Assembly: GCF_014641555.1 (NCBI RefSeq)
Contig: NZ_BMHY01000002.1
Location: 1-64,000 of the forward strand
Direction of reading: 5' to 3'
Source: Paenibacillus radicis (ex Gao et al. 2016)
Lineage (GTDB): Bacteria; Bacillota; Bacilli; Paenibacillales; Paenibacillaceae
DNA: 64,000 bases
Part shown: positions 24,341-34,030 of the stretch, in pieces
How the letters are laid out: each line of letters starts with the position of its first letter
Position numbering within the stretch: position 1 is the first letter of the stretch
The notes under the pieces: generated by a model
What the model saw: the letters and a program-made list of their open reading frames with translations, nothing else
The model's database searches: none
What the model was told of the DNA's origin: nothing
Made by a program: the position numbers and the translations under genes

Positions 24341-27148
24341 ATGTCGGACCAAGCTACATCAACGTTATCGGCCAACCGGCCGCAGGCGAATAACCTGCTG
24401 CGCAGGGATGTCCGTTTCCTAGGCAATATACTCGGAGAAGTGCTCGTGCATCAAGGTGGACGAGAACTGCTCGATATCGTCGAACAAATTCGTGAGACGA
24501 GCAAATCGCTTCGTGCCGAGTTCGTTCCTGAGCTGTTTGGGGAATTTAAATCGAAGATCGCTTCCCTTAATCCGGAAATTCGTCATCAAGTCATTCGCGC
24601 ATTCGCTATTTATTTCCAACTGGTGAATATTGCCGAACAGAACCACCGTATCCGCCGCAAGCGCGATTACGAGCGTTCGGCTGGCGAAGGCGTGCAGCGC
24701 GGCTCTATCGAAAGCGCTGTACAAGACTTGAAAGAGCGCGGAATCGCGATTGAAGACGTTCAGCAAATTTTGAGCGGCATTTCACTTGAGCTGGTTATGA
24801 CCGCTCACCCGACGGAAGCGACGCGCCGGGCCGTCCTTGATATCCACAAACGGATAGCCGAAGACGTGATGGAGCTTGACAACCCGACGTTGACTTACCG
24901 CGAGCGCGAGAAGCTTCGGGACAAGCTGCTGAATGAAGTACTCATTTTGTGGCAAACTGATGAGCTTCGTGACCGCAAGCCGACCGTTATTGACGAAGTC
25001 CGCAATGGCTTGTACTACTTCGACGAGACGCTCTTCGAAGCGCTGCCTGCCGTCTATGAAGAGTTGGAGCGTTGTCTGGACAAATACTATCCTGGTGAAA
25101 ACTGGCATGTGCCCAGTTATTTGCGTTTTGGCTCCTGGATCGGCGGAGACCGCGACGGTAATCCGTCCGTAACCGCTAAGATTACATGGGAAACACTGAC
25201 GCTAAACCGCCAATTGGCCTTGAAGAAATATGAGGAAAAGATTAATGAGCTGGTCGACCAGCTCAGCTTCAGCACGAATATCGTCGAAGTATCAGAAGAG
25301 CTGATTGAATCGATCAAGCAAGATCGTCAATTCGTCGATGTGAAATGTGTCGAGCTGTGGCGCAATGCGAAAGAGCCTTACCGCATCAAGCTGGGCTTCA
25401 TGCTGGAGAAGCTGGCTAACGCCCGCGACGAGGCGCTCAAAGGCTCACCAATGCGTTACAACGACGCGAGCGAGCTGCTTGCGGATCTGGGCGTTATTGA
25501 CCGCAGCCTGCGTCATCACTTTGCAGACCATGTAGCCGATACACACATCGGCAAGCTGGTGCGTCAGGTAGAGTTGTTCGGCTTCCATCTGCTGCAGTTG
25601 GACATCCGTCAGCACAGCCAAGAGCATGAGAATGCGATGAGCGAAATTTTGACCAAAATGAACATTGTGTCGAATTACGCCCAACTGTCCGAAGATGAGA
25701 AAATCGAGCTGCTTCATAAGCTGCTCAATGATCCGCGTCCGTTGACATCCAGCCATCTGGATTATACGGAATCGACACGTGAATGTCTGGATGTGTACCA
25801 CACGGTTTATCGTGCACAGCAGGAATTTGGCGTCGACTGCATCTCCAGCTACCTGATCAGTATGACACAGGGCGCAAGCGATATGCTGGAGGTTATGGTA
25901 TTCGCGAAGGAAGTCGGCTTGTTCGTCAAAGATGTGGACGGCACGGTTCGCTGCACGCTGCAATCGGTTCCGTTGTTCGAGACGATCGACGATCTTCATG
26001 CCGCTCCTGGCATCATGAAGCAGCTGTTTGAGCTGCCGATTTATCGCCAAGCGGTAGAAGCACGCGGCAACCTGCATGAAATTATGCTGGGCTACTCTGA
26101 CTCTAACAAAGACGGCGGAGTAGTAACGGCGAACTGGGAGCTTCGCGTTGCACTGAACGAGATTACTGCGGCAGCGGGCGAGCATGGCGTGAAGCTGAAG
26201 TTCTTCCATGGACGCGGCGGAGCGCTCGGTCGCGGCGGCATGCCGCTTAACCGCAGCATTCTGGCACAGCCTCCACATACGGTTGGCGGCGGCATCAAAA
26301 TTACCGAGCAAGGCGAAGTGCTTTCCTCGCGTTATTCGATGCAAGGCATCGCTTACCGCAGCTTGGAGCAAGCGACATGGGCGCTTATCACGGCTGCACG
26401 TCTGGCGAAATATCCGCAGCAGCAAGAGCAGGATATTGTAGCGGAATGGAATGATATCGCGCGCTCCATCTCGGAGACGGCGCTTACGAAATATCAGGAT
26501 TTGATTTTCCGCGACCCAGGCTTTATGACTTTCTTCAAAGAATCGACGCCGCTTCCGGAAGTGGGCGAGCTTAACATCGGCTCCCGTCCGTCGAAACGGA
26601 AAAACAGCGACCGCTTTGAGGATCTCCGTGCAATCCCTTGGGTATTTGCATGGACGCAAAGCCGTTACTTGCTGCCAGCTTGGTATGCGGCAGGTACAGC
26701 GCTGCAAACCTATGCAGGCGATGATGAGAAGAAAATGGATACGCTCAAGACGATGTATGAGCAATTCCCGTTCTTCCGTTCTTTGATCGACAATTTGCAA
26801 ATGGCGCTTGCCAAAGCCGATCTGTTGATCGCAAAAGAATATGCAGATATGATCTCCGATCAAGAGATTCGCGACCGGATCTTCACGCAAATCGAAGAAG
26901 AGTATAAGCTCACTTCCGATCTGATTCTGCAAATTACGGGTCAAGAAGAGATTCTGGACAACGTACCGGTTATTCAAGAGTCGATCCGACTGCGCAACCC
27001 GTACGTCGATCCGCTCAGCTACATGCAAGTGCAGCTGCTGTCCGAGCTTCGCGCGATTCGCGAACAGGATGAGGATGCACCTGAGCTGCTCCGCGAAGTG
27101 CTGCTCACGATCAACGGAATTGCAGCCGGCCTGAGAAATACAGGCTAA
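24341..27148 (+). CDS. ppc: Phosphoenolpyruvate carboxylase
   Basis: A 935-residue enzyme that adds bicarbonate to phosphoenolpyruvate, giving oxaloacetate to refill the TCA cycle. Both family signatures are present: VMTAHPTEATRR with catalytic His at about residue 156, and FHGRGGALGRGG near residue 625. GYSDSNKDGG and the C-terminal RNTG, which completes the active site in this family, are also present. Length is normal for the bacterial enzyme. The ATG follows AGGAGG and a strong terminator follows the gene. It is monocistronic. Confidence 0.97.
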   Translation: MSDQATSTLSANRPQANNLLRRDVRFLGNILGEVLVHQGGRELLDIVEQIRETSKSLRAEFVPELFGEFKSKIASLNPEIRHQVIRAFAIYFQLVNIAEQNHRIRRKRDYERSAGEGVQRGSIESAVQDLKERGIAIEDVQQILSGISLELVMTAHPTEATRRAVLDIHKRIAEDVMELDNPTLTYREREKLRDKLLNEVLILWQTDELRDRKPTVIDEVRNGLYYFDETLFEALPAVYEELERCLDKYYPGENWHVPSYLRFGSWIGGDRDGNPSVTAKITWETLTLNRQLALKKYEEKINELVDQLSFSTNIVEVSEELIESIKQDRQFVDVKCVELWRNAKEPYRIKLGFMLEKLANARDEALKGSPMRYNDASELLADLGVIDRSLRHHFADHVADTHIGKLVRQVELFGFHLLQLDIRQHSQEHENAMSEILTKMNIVSNYAQLSEDEKIELLHKLLNDPRPLTSSHLDYTESTRECLDVYHTVYRAQQEFGVDCISSYLISMTQGASDMLEVMVFAKEVGLFVKDVDGTVRCTLQSVPLFETIDDLHAAPGIMKQLFELPIYRQAVEARGNLHEIMLGYSDSNKDGGVVTANWELRVALNEITAAAGEHGVKLKFFHGRGGALGRGGMPLNRSILAQPPHTVGGGIKITEQGEVLSSRYSMQGIAYRSLEQATWALITAARLAKYPQQQEQDIVAEWNDIARSISETALTKYQDLIFRDPGFMTFFKESTPLPEVGELNIGSRPSKRKNSDRFEDLRAIPWVFAWTQSRYLLPAWYAAGTALQTYAGDDEKKMDTLKTMYEQFPFFRSLIDNLQMALAKADLLIAKEYADMISDQEIRDRIFTQIEEEYKLTSDLILQITGQEEILDNVPVIQESIRLRNPYVDPLSYMQVQLLSELRAIREQDEDAPELLREVLLTINGIAAGLRNTG

Positions 27149-27165
27149 TAGGCTTATATAACAGG

Positions 27166-27202
27166 AAACCGAGCGAGGCGAATGCCTTGGCTCGGTTTTT
27201 TT
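27166..27202 (+). terminator. Terminator of ppc
   Basis: AAACCGAGC and GCTCGGTTT pair, ending in seven T. Confidence 0.9.
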
Positions 27203-27319
27203 GTGCCTGCGCACAGCATAATCTGTCGTCAAAAATCCATAAAAGGAACGGTTTTACAATTCATTATCGCTATATAATGGTAGCAAATAATGAAATATTC
27301 GGTCCAGGGAGGTCTTGCT

Positions 27320-28366
27320 ATGGTCTCACCCTTAAAGCTGTCTCGTTCCACGTATTGGTTCATCGGAGCTGCGCTGCTTATTTTAAGCGTAGATAGCGCT
27401 GTTGTGCATACCTTGAAAGATGAACCGCTCCTTGCTTACGCGATTCTTTTTGACTTTATTCTGGTTGTACCGCTTCTATACTGGCTGCTTGTTATCCGGA
27501 GATCCGGGCGCAAGCTCAAGGCGCTGCTGCCGCTTCCCGTGCTTGGGGCATTGGCAGCGTGGTTCATACTGCCTTCGTCGCTGAAAGGAACAGTATGGCA
27601 TACGATCTGGCCGATCGAGCTGCTGATCGTGACGGCGGAGGCTGCGATTATATTTTATGAAGCGAGGTTAATTGTTCGTGTCGTGAAGAAGTTTAGACTC
27701 ATTAGGCGGGCGGAGTCTAATACAGGAGAGGCGATCCGGCTTGCGGTGCAAGAGGTGCTGGGGACCGGAAAGCTAACTTCGGTTATAACTCATGATGCGA
27801 GTATGATCTACTATTTGTTCTTCTCCTGGGGTGCGCGCAAGCGGATGCTCCTGCAAACGGAGGGGGAAGGTTATTCCTTCACTTATCATAAAGAGACGAA
27901 TCAAGTGATGATGGCCGCGTTCGCGACCAAAATCATTGTGATGGAATCCGTCGTCGTCCATTTGCTGCTGGCGATGTGGTCACCTCTGGCCGCATGGATT
28001 GTGACGATCTCGGAAATCTGGCTGCTTATGCTGCTGTGGGCCGATACACGCGCGGCTGTTCTTCAACCGATTCGTATGGACAGTAACGGGCTGCGGCTTC
28101 GTTATGGTCTGCGTCTGCAAGGCGATTTGCAGTGGAGCGACATCTCGTCCATCGAATGGGCCAAGGCGGGTTATGAGCTGGATGATGCGGAGCGCAAGCG
28201 TTCTGCCGGACCGGTATTAGGCACGCCTAATGTGAAGCTTGAATTGCACCGGGAGAAGCGGATCGAAGGATTGTTGTTTCTGCCCAAGCAGACCCGCATC
28301 ATTTATTTAACGGTCGATGAGCCGCAGAAGCTGGTTGAGCAAGCGAGAGTGTATACAGCGCAATAG
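27320..28366 (+). CDS. Membrane protein of unknown function
   Basis: A 348-residue protein with about six hydrophobic helices: two pairs near the N terminus, further ones after a cytosolic loop, and a soluble C-terminal domain of about 100 residues resembling a small beta-rich PH-like domain (LRLRYGLRLQGDLQWSDISSIEWAKAG, in part). The start at 27320 has GGGAGG twelve bases upstream; an upstream ATG at 27290 has no ribosome site. I do not recognise the family. It lies between ppc and htrA without clear operon links. Confidence 0.65.
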   Translation: MVSPLKLSRSTYWFIGAALLILSVDSAVVHTLKDEPLLAYAILFDFILVVPLLYWLLVIRRSGRKLKALLPLPVLGALAAWFILPSSLKGTVWHTIWPIELLIVTAEAAIIFYEARLIVRVVKKFRLIRRAESNTGEAIRLAVQEVLGTGKLTSVITHDASMIYYLFFSWGARKRMLLQTEGEGYSFTYHKETNQVMMAAFATKIIVMESVVVHLLLAMWSPLAAWIVTISEIWLLMLLWADTRAAVLQPIRMDSNGLRLRYGLRLQGDLQWSDISSIEWAKAGYELDDAERKRSAGPVLGTPNVKLELHREKRIEGLLFLPKQTRIIYLTVDEPQKLVEQARVYTAQ

Positions 28367-28505
28367 CCGCTTGTCCAAGGTTTTATTTATTTTTATAGTC
28401 CTCTTAAGTTTGCTTTAAGGTGCGTCCTTCATGATGAAGACATCAAAGCAAACGACAACGACGAAGCGGCAAATTAGCCGAATGAATCGAAGGAGGGCAT
28501 CATCC

Positions 28506-29672
28506 ATGAATTCATACGACGATAAGGAAACAACGCAATCTGACGCTCAGGGTAAAGAGTCAACCACCTACACATACGGTCCCCACCAGTCGGCGATGGA
28601 CATGAAGTCGAATTACGAGAGGCAGCTTGAGCTGCTTCAGGCCAGCGGTTATTTGCCGGAGGAGCCAGGCGACGGGAACCATGAACCTAAGCATGGTGGC
28701 AGACGCAAACGGAAGGGTTCGCCGACAGCAATGCTGGCTGCTTTTCTAGTAGGAGCCGTCGTCATTGGCGGGTTCATGTATACAGCAGACCGCAACAACT
28801 TGTTTACCGGCGGTACCGAAACGGCATCTGTCACGCACGTAGCTGATAAGGGCAATGCAGGTGCAGGGGTGAAAACGGCGTCTACTTCGGTGGATCAGAC
28901 CATCTCCAGCATTTACGCGAAAGCATCCCCGGCCGTCGTGAAGATTGAGAATTATGCAGCGCCGAAGCAGCCTTCCGGCAGAGGCGGAGCGGGATGGCCG
29001 TTCGGCGGCGGCATCTTCGGACAAGACGAGGGGCAGGGATTGAACCAGCAAGAGAATCAGGGACAGCAAGGTCAGCAAGGTCAGCAAGGTCAGCAAGGAC
29101 AAGGTCAAGGGACGAATACCTCTGATCTTCAACTGACCGGATCGGGGACAGGCTTTATTTTCGACAAGGCGGGCTATATTCTTACGAATGAGCACGTCGT
29201 ATCGGACGCCGCCCAAGTAAAGGTGACAGTGGAAGGACATGACGAGCCGTTTATTGCAACCGTTGTTGGAGCGGACAAAGACCATGATTTGGCGGTGCTG
29301 AAAATTGAAGGCGGAGGCGATCTGACGACATTGCCAATCGGCAACTCCGACGAAAGTGCTATTGGCGACTGGGTCATTGCGATCGGCAACCCGTATGGCT
29401 TTGACCATACGATGACGGTGGGCGTATTGAGCGCTAAGGAACGTCCGATTACGATAGCGGACGAAACCGGCAATCATGTGTACGAGCATTTGCTGCAGAC
29501 GGACGCATCCATTAATCCCGGCAATTCCGGCGGACCGCTGCTGAACGCCAGGGGCGAAGTGATTGGCATTAACACAGCCGTCAATTCGGAGGCTCAGGGT
29601 ATCGGCTTCGCGATCCCGACTAGCACAATTAAGGATGTGCTCAAAACCATTATGGGGAGCAATACATTATAA
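28506..29672 (+). CDS. HtrA-type serine protease without PDZ domain
   Basis: A 388-residue membrane-anchored protease. A cytosolic N terminus leads to a membrane helix (MLAAFLVGAVVIGGFMY, about residue 80-97), then an extracytosolic trypsin-like domain. The triad is His230 (NEHVV), Asp261 (DHDLAV) and Ser341 (NPGNSGGPL). The protein stops at GFAIPTSTIKDVLKTIMGS, exactly where the family normally continues into a PDZ domain; no PDZ-like frame follows. A linker with four nine-base repeats encodes GQQ units. Start chosen at 28506 behind AAGGAGGG. In Bacillus such proteases degrade misfolded exported proteins. Confidence 0.9.
   Translation: MNSYDDKETTQSDAQGKESTTYTYGPHQSAMDMKSNYERQLELLQASGYLPEEPGDGNHEPKHGGRRKRKGSPTAMLAAFLVGAVVIGGFMYTADRNNLFTGGTETASVTHVADKGNAGAGVKTASTSVDQTISSIYAKASPAVVKIENYAAPKQPSGRGGAGWPFGGGIFGQDEGQGLNQQENQGQQGQQGQQGQQGQGQGTNTSDLQLTGSGTGFIFDKAGYILTNEHVVSDAAQVKVTVEGHDEPFIATVVGADKDHDLAVLKIEGGGDLTTLPIGNSDESAIGDWVIAIGNPYGFDHTMTVGVLSAKERPITIADETGNHVYEHLLQTDASINPGNSGGPLLNARGEVIGINTAVNSEAQGIGFAIPTSTIKDVLKTIMGSNTL
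29064..29099 (+). repeat. Four 9-bp tandem repeats in htrA
   Basis: CAGCAAGGT repeated four times (last copy imperfect), encoding GlnGlnGly units in the linker before the protease domain. Copy number could vary by slippage. Confidence 0.9.
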
Positions 29673-30136
29673 TTAGGCATCATTATTAATGGTTGAATAT
29701 CATTCGGCAAGAGAGGCCGGTACCGGGGGAATTCGCCTCGGAGCCGGTCTTTTCTCATTGTGGTGAATACAGGGGATATTCGCAGCGAATCCTTTGCCAT
29801 AGCCGGGCAAAAACTATATAATTAATTCCGGGCTTTTCATCGCAATAGTATTGCTTTTTCAGTGCATGTGGATTACGATTTTGCTAGCGTATTACAAGCT
29901 GAAATAAATGTCGAATCTTGATTTTGTGATTTTATAGGTTTGTGGAAGCGGCAGCCGGACGGTCTGCTGCTGAACGGAGCCGCAGGGCTGGAAGCGCGAT
30001 AGAGCTTGGTCGGACAAGCGCAGCTCCGGAAGTCTATATAGTCGTCAATGGAGCGGGAATTCCTTGGCGGTATTGTCGCCCCTATGTTGGAGCCGCGGCA
30101 ACAATCCGTTCAAACGGAAGGTTTGGAGGAGTAATA
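29673..30136. other. Gap between htrA-like gene and sigW
   Basis: No gene seen. The start has a GC-rich inverted repeat (about 29713-29755) ending in T that may terminate the protease gene. 29800-29935 is AT-rich. No TGAAAC-N16-CGTA promoter is visible upstream of sigW. Confidence 0.5.
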
Positions 30137-30703
30137 GTGAATCTACTGGAAGCTCGTCTCGCCCGATTAGCGTTAAAAGGCGATCAACGGGCGTTTGCTG
30201 AGCTTGTGGAGCTGTATCAAGATAAATTGTTCCATATGGCTTATCGCATGCTGAATAACCGCCAGGAGGCGGAGGACGTCGTACAGGAAACGTTTTTGCG
30301 CGTCCACAAAAATTTGGAACGTTATGATGAATCATTGAAATTCTCGACCTGGATCTACCGGATTGCTACAAACCTGTGTATCGACCGACTGCGGAAACGC
30401 AAGCCGACTTACTCGCTGGATGCCGAATCCAATGATCACGAGGGGCTGGACGGCTACTCGATGATTCCAAGCGACAACCGGACACCGGAGTCGGAGATGC
30501 TGCTCTCCGAGACGCAGCGTATTATTCACGAAGCGATCGATTCGCTGGCGCCGAAATACAAGACAGTCATGATGCTGCGCTATATTCAGGAATTGTCGCT
30601 GCAGGAAATTAGCGATGTGCTGGATATGCCGGTAACGACGATCAAAACGCGGGTTCACCGCGGCAGGGATTTTCTGCGGAAGAAACTGGAGCATAAGCTG
30701 TAA
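30137..30703 (+). CDS. sigW: ECF sigma factor SigW
   Basis: A 188-residue extracytoplasmic-function sigma factor. Region 2 (AYRMLNNRQEAEDVVQETFLR) binds the -10 element; region 4 (ELSLQEISDVLDMPVTTIKTR) binds the -35 element. It closely resembles Bacillus SigW, including the RIATNLCIDRLRKRKPTYSLDAE stretch (in part), and the downstream order rsiW-cdaA-cdaR-glmM-glmS matches Bacillus. The start is GTG at 30137, ten bases after GGAGG; the open frame extends upstream without a ribosome site. SigW responds to envelope damage in Bacillus. Confidence 0.93.
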   Translation: MNLLEARLARLALKGDQRAFAELVELYQDKLFHMAYRMLNNRQEAEDVVQETFLRVHKNLERYDESLKFSTWIYRIATNLCIDRLRKRKPTYSLDAESNDHEGLDGYSMIPSDNRTPESEMLLSETQRIIHEAIDSLAPKYKTVMMLRYIQELSLQEISDVLDMPVTTIKTRVHRGRDFLRKKLEHKL

Positions 30704-30723
30704 TTTCTAATATTTTAAAAAAG

Positions 30724-30749
30724 TGAAACATCCTGTTCGGCGCAACGTA
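30724..30749 (+). promoter_or_regulatory. SigW-type promoter before rsiW
   Basis: TGAAAC at 30724-30729 and CGTA at 30746-30749 with exactly 16 bases between match the Bacillus SigW consensus. It lies in the sigW-rsiW gap, 56 bp before the rsiW start. Confidence 0.8.
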
Positions 30750-30804
30750 TCCTACTAATGAGAAGAGCTTATGCGCGAGCAAACGAAAGAAAGGACTGGC
30801 TGAT

Positions 30805-31455
30805 ATGGAATGCAACGTCGCCATAATTGGAATGCATGATTATTTGGACGGCGATCTGCCGCGCGAGGAAGCGCAGCAACTACAGGCTCATTTACGCTCA
30901 TGTCCTTCGTGTATGGCCCGCTTTGAACAGCTGGAGAGAACCGAGGCGTTATTATATAACGCGTTGGAGCATGCGCCGGCAATTCCTGCCTATGATCAGG
31001 CAGCTTCAGCGAAGCTGACTGAACGAATAATGTCACAACTGCCGAAGGAGAAGATTACGCGGCAAAATCGACGCGGAGCGTTGCGCTACCTGTATAAATA
31101 TCCGGGTCTAGCGGTCGCGGCCCTATTCGTAGTGGTGATGCTTGGCAGCTTCATCTCGATGTGGCAGCAGGATTCCAAGCTCGTCATATCGGGCGAAGGT
31201 GAAGTTCTTCAGCAGGTCGTTATCGAAGGCAAGAAAGTGACGATACCTGAAGGTGTACATGTGAAAGGCAATTTGATCGTTGAGAATGGAGAGGCCGATG
31301 TAAGAGGCGAAGTGGAAGGCAATGTGACCGTCATCGACGGCTCGCTTAACCTCGCTTCGACAGGCTACATTACCGGTCAACAGCGAACGATCGACCAAGC
31401 GCTGGATTGGTTCTGGTTTAAAGTGACGCAATCGTTCAGCGGATTGGCTTCTTAA
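30805..31455 (+). CDS. rsiW: Anti-sigma-W factor RsiW
   Basis: A 216-residue single-pass membrane protein that holds SigW inactive. The cytosolic N terminus is a zinc-binding anti-sigma domain with His and Cys ligands in HDYLDGDLPREEAQ and HLRSCPSC. A membrane helix lies at about residue 107-126 (GLAVAALFVVVMLGSFISMW). The extracytosolic part has short beta repeats (KKVTIPEGVHVKGNLIVENG, then DVRGEVEGNVTVIDG) like a bactofilin-type polymer-forming fold. In Bacillus, RsiW is cut by PrsW and RasP under stress. The gene has its own SigW-type promoter and is followed by a terminator. Confidence 0.9.
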   Translation: MECNVAIIGMHDYLDGDLPREEAQQLQAHLRSCPSCMARFEQLERTEALLYNALEHAPAIPAYDQAASAKLTERIMSQLPKEKITRQNRRGALRYLYKYPGLAVAALFVVVMLGSFISMWQQDSKLVISGEGEVLQQVVIEGKKVTIPEGVHVKGNLIVENGEADVRGEVEGNVTVIDGSLNLASTGYITGQQRTIDQALDWFWFKVTQSFSGLAS

Positions 31456-31459
31456 TGTC

Positions 31460-31494
31460 AACTGCCTCCCTTGAAGGGGGCAGTTATTTTTTTT
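31460..31494 (+). terminator. Terminator of sigW-rsiW
   Basis: AACTGCCTCCC and GGGGGCAGTT pair before a long T-tract, separating rsiW from cdaA. Confidence 0.9.
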
Positions 31495-31644
31495 CTTTCA
31501 AAAAAAAGGATTTCCAAACCCAATTCTAGAAAATAATAAGGTTGTTAAGTTTCGCATTTGATTTTAGAAGACAGCATATAGGGCGAGACTGATATAGCCT
31601 ATATAATTAAAAATAGTGGCTGTCGGTTGTTTGGGGGTTTTATA

Positions 31645-32487
31645 TTGAGCTACTTTACCGATTTGAATTGGAATGATTGGGTTAAAGACGTTATCGATGT
31701 AGGTATTGTCAGCTATATTATCTATAAAATGATTTTGCTCGTACGGGGAACGAGAGCCGTTCAACTGCTGAAGGGGATATTCGTCCTTGTCGCAACCTGG
31801 GCGATCAGCACCTGGCTGAATCTGTATACGCTGAAATGGCTGATGAATCAGATGTTTACGTTCGGCGTCGTCTCTGTGCTTATTATTTTTCAGCCGGAGC
31901 TGCGGCGCGTGCTGGAGCAACTGGGACGGGGCAAGCTGTTTGCCCGAACGTCATCGTTGGAGAAAGATGTCGTCAGCGATCAGATTGAAGGCGTCATGCG
32001 GGCCGTGCAGACGATGGCGAACCGTAAGGTTGGCGCGCTGATCGTATTCGAGCGGATGACGGGCGTCAATGAGCTGATTGAATCCGGCATCCAGATGGAA
32101 TCCCGCATTACGTCGGAGTTGTTAATTAATATTTTCACACCAAATACACCGCTTCATGACGGAGCGGTTATTATACGGGGCAATCAGATCATGGCGGCCG
32201 GCTGTTATTTGCCGCTGTCGGAAAACCCGTTTATCAGCAAGGAGCTTGGCACGCGTCACCGGGCAGCTATCGGAGTGAGCGAGGTCAGCGATGCGGTTGC
32301 GGTTATTGTGTCCGAGGAAACGGGACAGGTTTCCCTTGCATTAAATGGTATGATCGTGCGCGATATCAAGGAAGAATCGCTGATCTCCAAGCTGTACGAG
32401 GAACTGACGCCGAAGCAGAAGGAAGCGGGCAAGGAGCAATCGGCCTTCTCCTTCTTGAAGCGGAAAGGGGGTCGCAGCGATGGATAA
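31645..32487 (+). CDS. cdaA: Diadenylate cyclase CdaA
   Basis: A 280-residue enzyme that joins two ATP to make c-di-AMP. Three hydrophobic N-terminal helices (VSYIIYKMILLVRG; IFVLVATWAIST; FGVVSVLIIF) lead to the DAC domain. The DGA motif is in PLHDGAVIIRG and the RHR motif in GTRHRAAIGVSE. Start chosen at TTG 31645, eight bases after GGGGG; an earlier TTG at 31627 is also open. It overlaps cdaR by eight bases. In Bacillus, CdaR and GlmM restrain CdaA, consistent with their genes following here. Confidence 0.93.
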   Translation: MSYFTDLNWNDWVKDVIDVGIVSYIIYKMILLVRGTRAVQLLKGIFVLVATWAISTWLNLYTLKWLMNQMFTFGVVSVLIIFQPELRRVLEQLGRGKLFARTSSLEKDVVSDQIEGVMRAVQTMANRKVGALIVFERMTGVNELIESGIQMESRITSELLINIFTPNTPLHDGAVIIRGNQIMAAGCYLPLSENPFISKELGTRHRAAIGVSEVSDAVAVIVSEETGQVSLALNGMIVRDIKEESLISKLYEELTPKQKEAGKEQSAFSFLKRKGGRSDG

Positions 32488-33928
32488 GTGGCTGAGCCAT
32501 CCGACGGCGCTGAAGGTGCTGTCGGTCATTATTGCGCTGCTGCTGTGGGCAGTCGTCCATTTCGACCCGGAGAAGACGCCTGCAACGGTCACGTCCAGTC
32601 TGGATACGAAGGCCTATGAGGCGCAGTCTGTCATCCCCGTTGGACTGGATGAGGAGCATTACGCGCTGGTGAAGCTGGAACCGACGGTCGTCCGCGTCGT
32701 CGTGGAAGGACGCCGGGCCAACTTGCTGGGCTTGAAAGATGAGAATATTGTACTTAATGTCGATTTAAGCGGCATCAAGGAAGGCGAGCATGTGCTTCCG
32801 CTGACCTATAAATTGCCGAAAGGCATCGAGCTTGTCGAGATGTCGCCAACAACGGTGACGGTTGAGCTTGTCGAGATTCAGACGAAGGCATTTGATCTTG
32901 GGGTCAAAATCGAAGGTACGCCTGCGAATGGTTATATAACGGGTACACCTAACTTTGTGACGACGGGCGGCGGTCAGGTCAAGGTCACGCTTCCGAAAGA
33001 AGAGATGGCCATTGTTGGGGCTGTCAGCACGAGCATCAGCGTAGAAGGTGCGGAGAAGACGGTCGAGGAGAAGAAGTCGAAGATCGTCGTCTACGATACG
33101 GAAGGCCATCCGATGGAGCATGCCGTTATTAATCCATCGACGGTTGCGGTAACGGTGCCGGTGACGCCGCCGTTCAAGATGCTGCCGCTGCAGCTTAGCT
33201 ATACCGGTACGTTGCCGGACGGACTTAGTATCTCGGCCGTCAAGCTAGAGATGGATAAGGTAGCTGTCTACGGTGACCAGAAGCTGCTTGATTCGCTGCA
33301 GTTTTATAAAGGGGTAACGTTAGATCTGTCGAAAATCAAGGGTACTGGAACCTACAAGGCGAAAGTCACTGCGATCGATGGCGTGAAGATGGTAGAGCCG
33401 AACGAGATCAACGTTGAAGTAACGGTAGTTGATTCCGAGACAAGAACCTTGAGTCGCAATATCCAGCTGGAAGGATTAGCTGACGGACTCGAAGCAACCG
33501 TTACGGCTGAGTCGGAGGGCGCATTCGCATTCGATGTGCTTGGAGCGACTAACGTGCTCGACGCGCTGAAGACGGACGATATCCGGCTGAGTGCAGATCT
33601 TAGCGGATTAGCGCCGGGTACGCATACGGTTGAGCTGAAGGTTGTCTTGCCGCGTTTCGTGCAGCTTGCCGGCGGGACACTTACGGTGACGATAGAAGTT
33701 AAGGATAAATCGGTAAGTACGGGAACGGACCCGACGGGAGAGCCGGGCCATCCGACCGGTCCGCCGACGGAAACGCCGGACGGACAAGGTACGCCGCCGC
33801 CTGAAGAGACTGCGAATTCAGGGAATTCGGGCGGCGGAGGGAATACGAATACGCCGGAGGATGAAGGCCACGAAGGGCCAGGCAATAGCGACGGAAGCAA
33901 CAATAATTCTGCCAATAAAGGCGTGTAA
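32480..33928 (+). CDS. cdaR: CdaA regulator CdaR (YbbR domains)
   Basis: A 482-residue membrane-anchored protein. Helix LKVLSVIIALLLWAVVHF near residue 12-29 anchors it; outside lie about four YbbR repeats, each with the pattern VxVxLxGLxEGxHVLPL (first LSGIKEGEHVLPL, last LSGLAPGTHTVELKV). The last 70 residues are a Pro/Gly/Thr/Asn-rich disordered tail. The ATG lies inside cdaA, so the two are translationally coupled. CdaR binds CdaA and modulates c-di-AMP synthesis in relatives. Confidence 0.9.
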   Translation: MDKWLSHPTALKVLSVIIALLLWAVVHFDPEKTPATVTSSLDTKAYEAQSVIPVGLDEEHYALVKLEPTVVRVVVEGRRANLLGLKDENIVLNVDLSGIKEGEHVLPLTYKLPKGIELVEMSPTTVTVELVEIQTKAFDLGVKIEGTPANGYITGTPNFVTTGGGQVKVTLPKEEMAIVGAVSTSISVEGAEKTVEEKKSKIVVYDTEGHPMEHAVINPSTVAVTVPVTPPFKMLPLQLSYTGTLPDGLSISAVKLEMDKVAVYGDQKLLDSLQFYKGVTLDLSKIKGTGTYKAKVTAIDGVKMVEPNEINVEVTVVDSETRTLSRNIQLEGLADGLEATVTAESEGAFAFDVLGATNVLDALKTDDIRLSADLSGLAPGTHTVELKVVLPRFVQLAGGTLTVTIEVKDKSVSTGTDPTGEPGHPTGPPTETPDGQGTPPPEETANSGNSGGGGNTNTPEDEGHEGPGNSDGSNNNSANKGV

Positions 33929-34030
33929 TTGACACGCCTTCGAAGGCTTGCTTTGACGCGCGGCATGTTCATCCATTACGATAGATGACAATATACTTGC
34001 TTACATTCAAACAGAAGGAGAATTACAATT

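Noticed and set aside
24137-24352. 71-codon minus-strand frame before ppc
   Set aside because: It overlaps the ppc start and promoter region and has no supporting signals.
25445-27232. 595-codon open frame antisense to ppc
   Set aside because: Shadow of a high-confidence gene on the plus strand; composition follows the codon bias of ppc and no ribosome site is present.
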